A stretch of DNA of 5,948 bases from an uncultured Acidimicrobiales bacterium (GTDB lineage Bacteria > Actinomycetota > Acidimicrobiia > Acidimicrobiales > Aldehydirespiratoraceae), in NCBI GenBank assembly GCA_938091985.1, contig CALKOE010000377.1, positions 1 to 5,948 on the forward strand, written 5' to 3'. The notes under the pieces are model-generated. The model did no database searches, was not told the origin of the DNA, and was given only the letters and a program-made list of their open reading frames with translations. Below are positions 5,796 to 5,948 of this stretch, piece after piece. The position numbers and the translations under genes were made by a program. Position 1 is the first letter of the stretch, and each line of letters opens with the position of its first letter.

Positions 5796-5948
5796 ATGCA
5801 CGCGATCAGCATCCTGGCTCACCAGGGCGGCTGGGACGAGATCGCCCTCGTCGGCGGACCGATCATCGTCTTTGCTGGTCTGCTCGTCGTTGCTCGCCGT
5901 CGCGCCGTCTTGCACGCACAGCCCGACGCCGACACCACAACCGACTAA
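5796..5948 (+). CDS. Small single-span membrane protein, function unknown
   Basis: The 50-residue protein is not one I can name. It has a short N-terminal part (MHAISILAHQGGWDE) and one hydrophobic span at about residues 16-32 (IALVGGPIIVFAGLLVV). A basic ARRR cluster follows, and the tail is acidic and threonine-rich (PDADTTTD). The positive cluster after the span predicts a cytoplasmic C-terminus and an outside N-terminus. The start at 5796 is supported by the TAACCT box 7 nt upstream. A longer reading from a TTG at 5736 adds 20 residues without membrane or domain character and would cover the -10 box and the inverted repeat. The stop TAA coincides with the last bases of the window, so the gene is complete but its downstream context is unseen. 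It is divergent from the nifU-like gene. Confidence 0.65.
   Translation: MHAISILAHQGGWDEIALVGGPIIVFAGLLVVARRRAVLHAQPDADTTTD

Overview
The window is GC-rich, densely packed chromosomal DNA. Its gene content points to an actinobacterium: an Rv2466c-type mycothiol-linked DsbA-fold protein, a B-box/rhomboid fusion, a stand-alone NifU C-terminal domain and a GH15 trehalase-like domain. Five of the seven starts also have a TANNNT -10 hexamer only 5-7 nt upstream, as expected for leaderless actinobacterial mRNAs. An Acidimicrobiia-type (Ilumatobacter-like) lineage is my best guess, but that is inference. I see no mobile element, phage gene, CRISPR array, rRNA or tRNA. No stretch over 300 bases lacks a gene; the longest gap is about 104 bases.

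Layout from left to right. (1) 43-777 (+), a class I SAM methyltransferase. (2) 778-1455 (-), an Rv2466c-like thioredoxin-fold protein, stop-to-stop with the first gene inside a TGATCA palindrome. (3) 1512-1946 (+), a SRPBCC/START-like lipid- or ligand-binding protein, divergent from gene 2 across a 56-bp gap with mirrored TAGGGTC boxes. (4) 1965-2792 (-), a rhomboid protease with an N-terminal zinc finger, convergent with gene 3. (5) 2897-5449 (+), an 850-residue fusion of trehalose-6-phosphate phosphatase and a GH15 glucoamylase/trehalase-like hydrolase. (6) 5446-5706 (-), a NifU C-terminal-domain Fe-S scaffold/carrier, with its stop interlocked with that of gene 5. (7) 5796-5948 (+), a 50-residue single-span membrane protein ending exactly at the window edge.

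The genes alternate strand strictly (+ - + - + - +), so each is probably its own transcription unit and no operon is visible. They look like separate housekeeping or stress functions (trehalose turnover, Fe-S supply, thiol redox, membrane proteolysis) rather than one pathway. The most notable item is the phosphatase-hydrolase fusion. Both halves keep their catalytic motifs, so one polypeptide could dephosphorylate trehalose-6-phosphate and then hydrolyse an alpha-glucoside, plausibly trehalose itself. Other points of interest are the recurring leaderless start architecture, which moves two starts inward from the longest ORFs, and the loss of the second active-site cysteine (CPFA instead of CPWC) in gene 2. 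I do not see evidence of a wholly new multi-gene system here.
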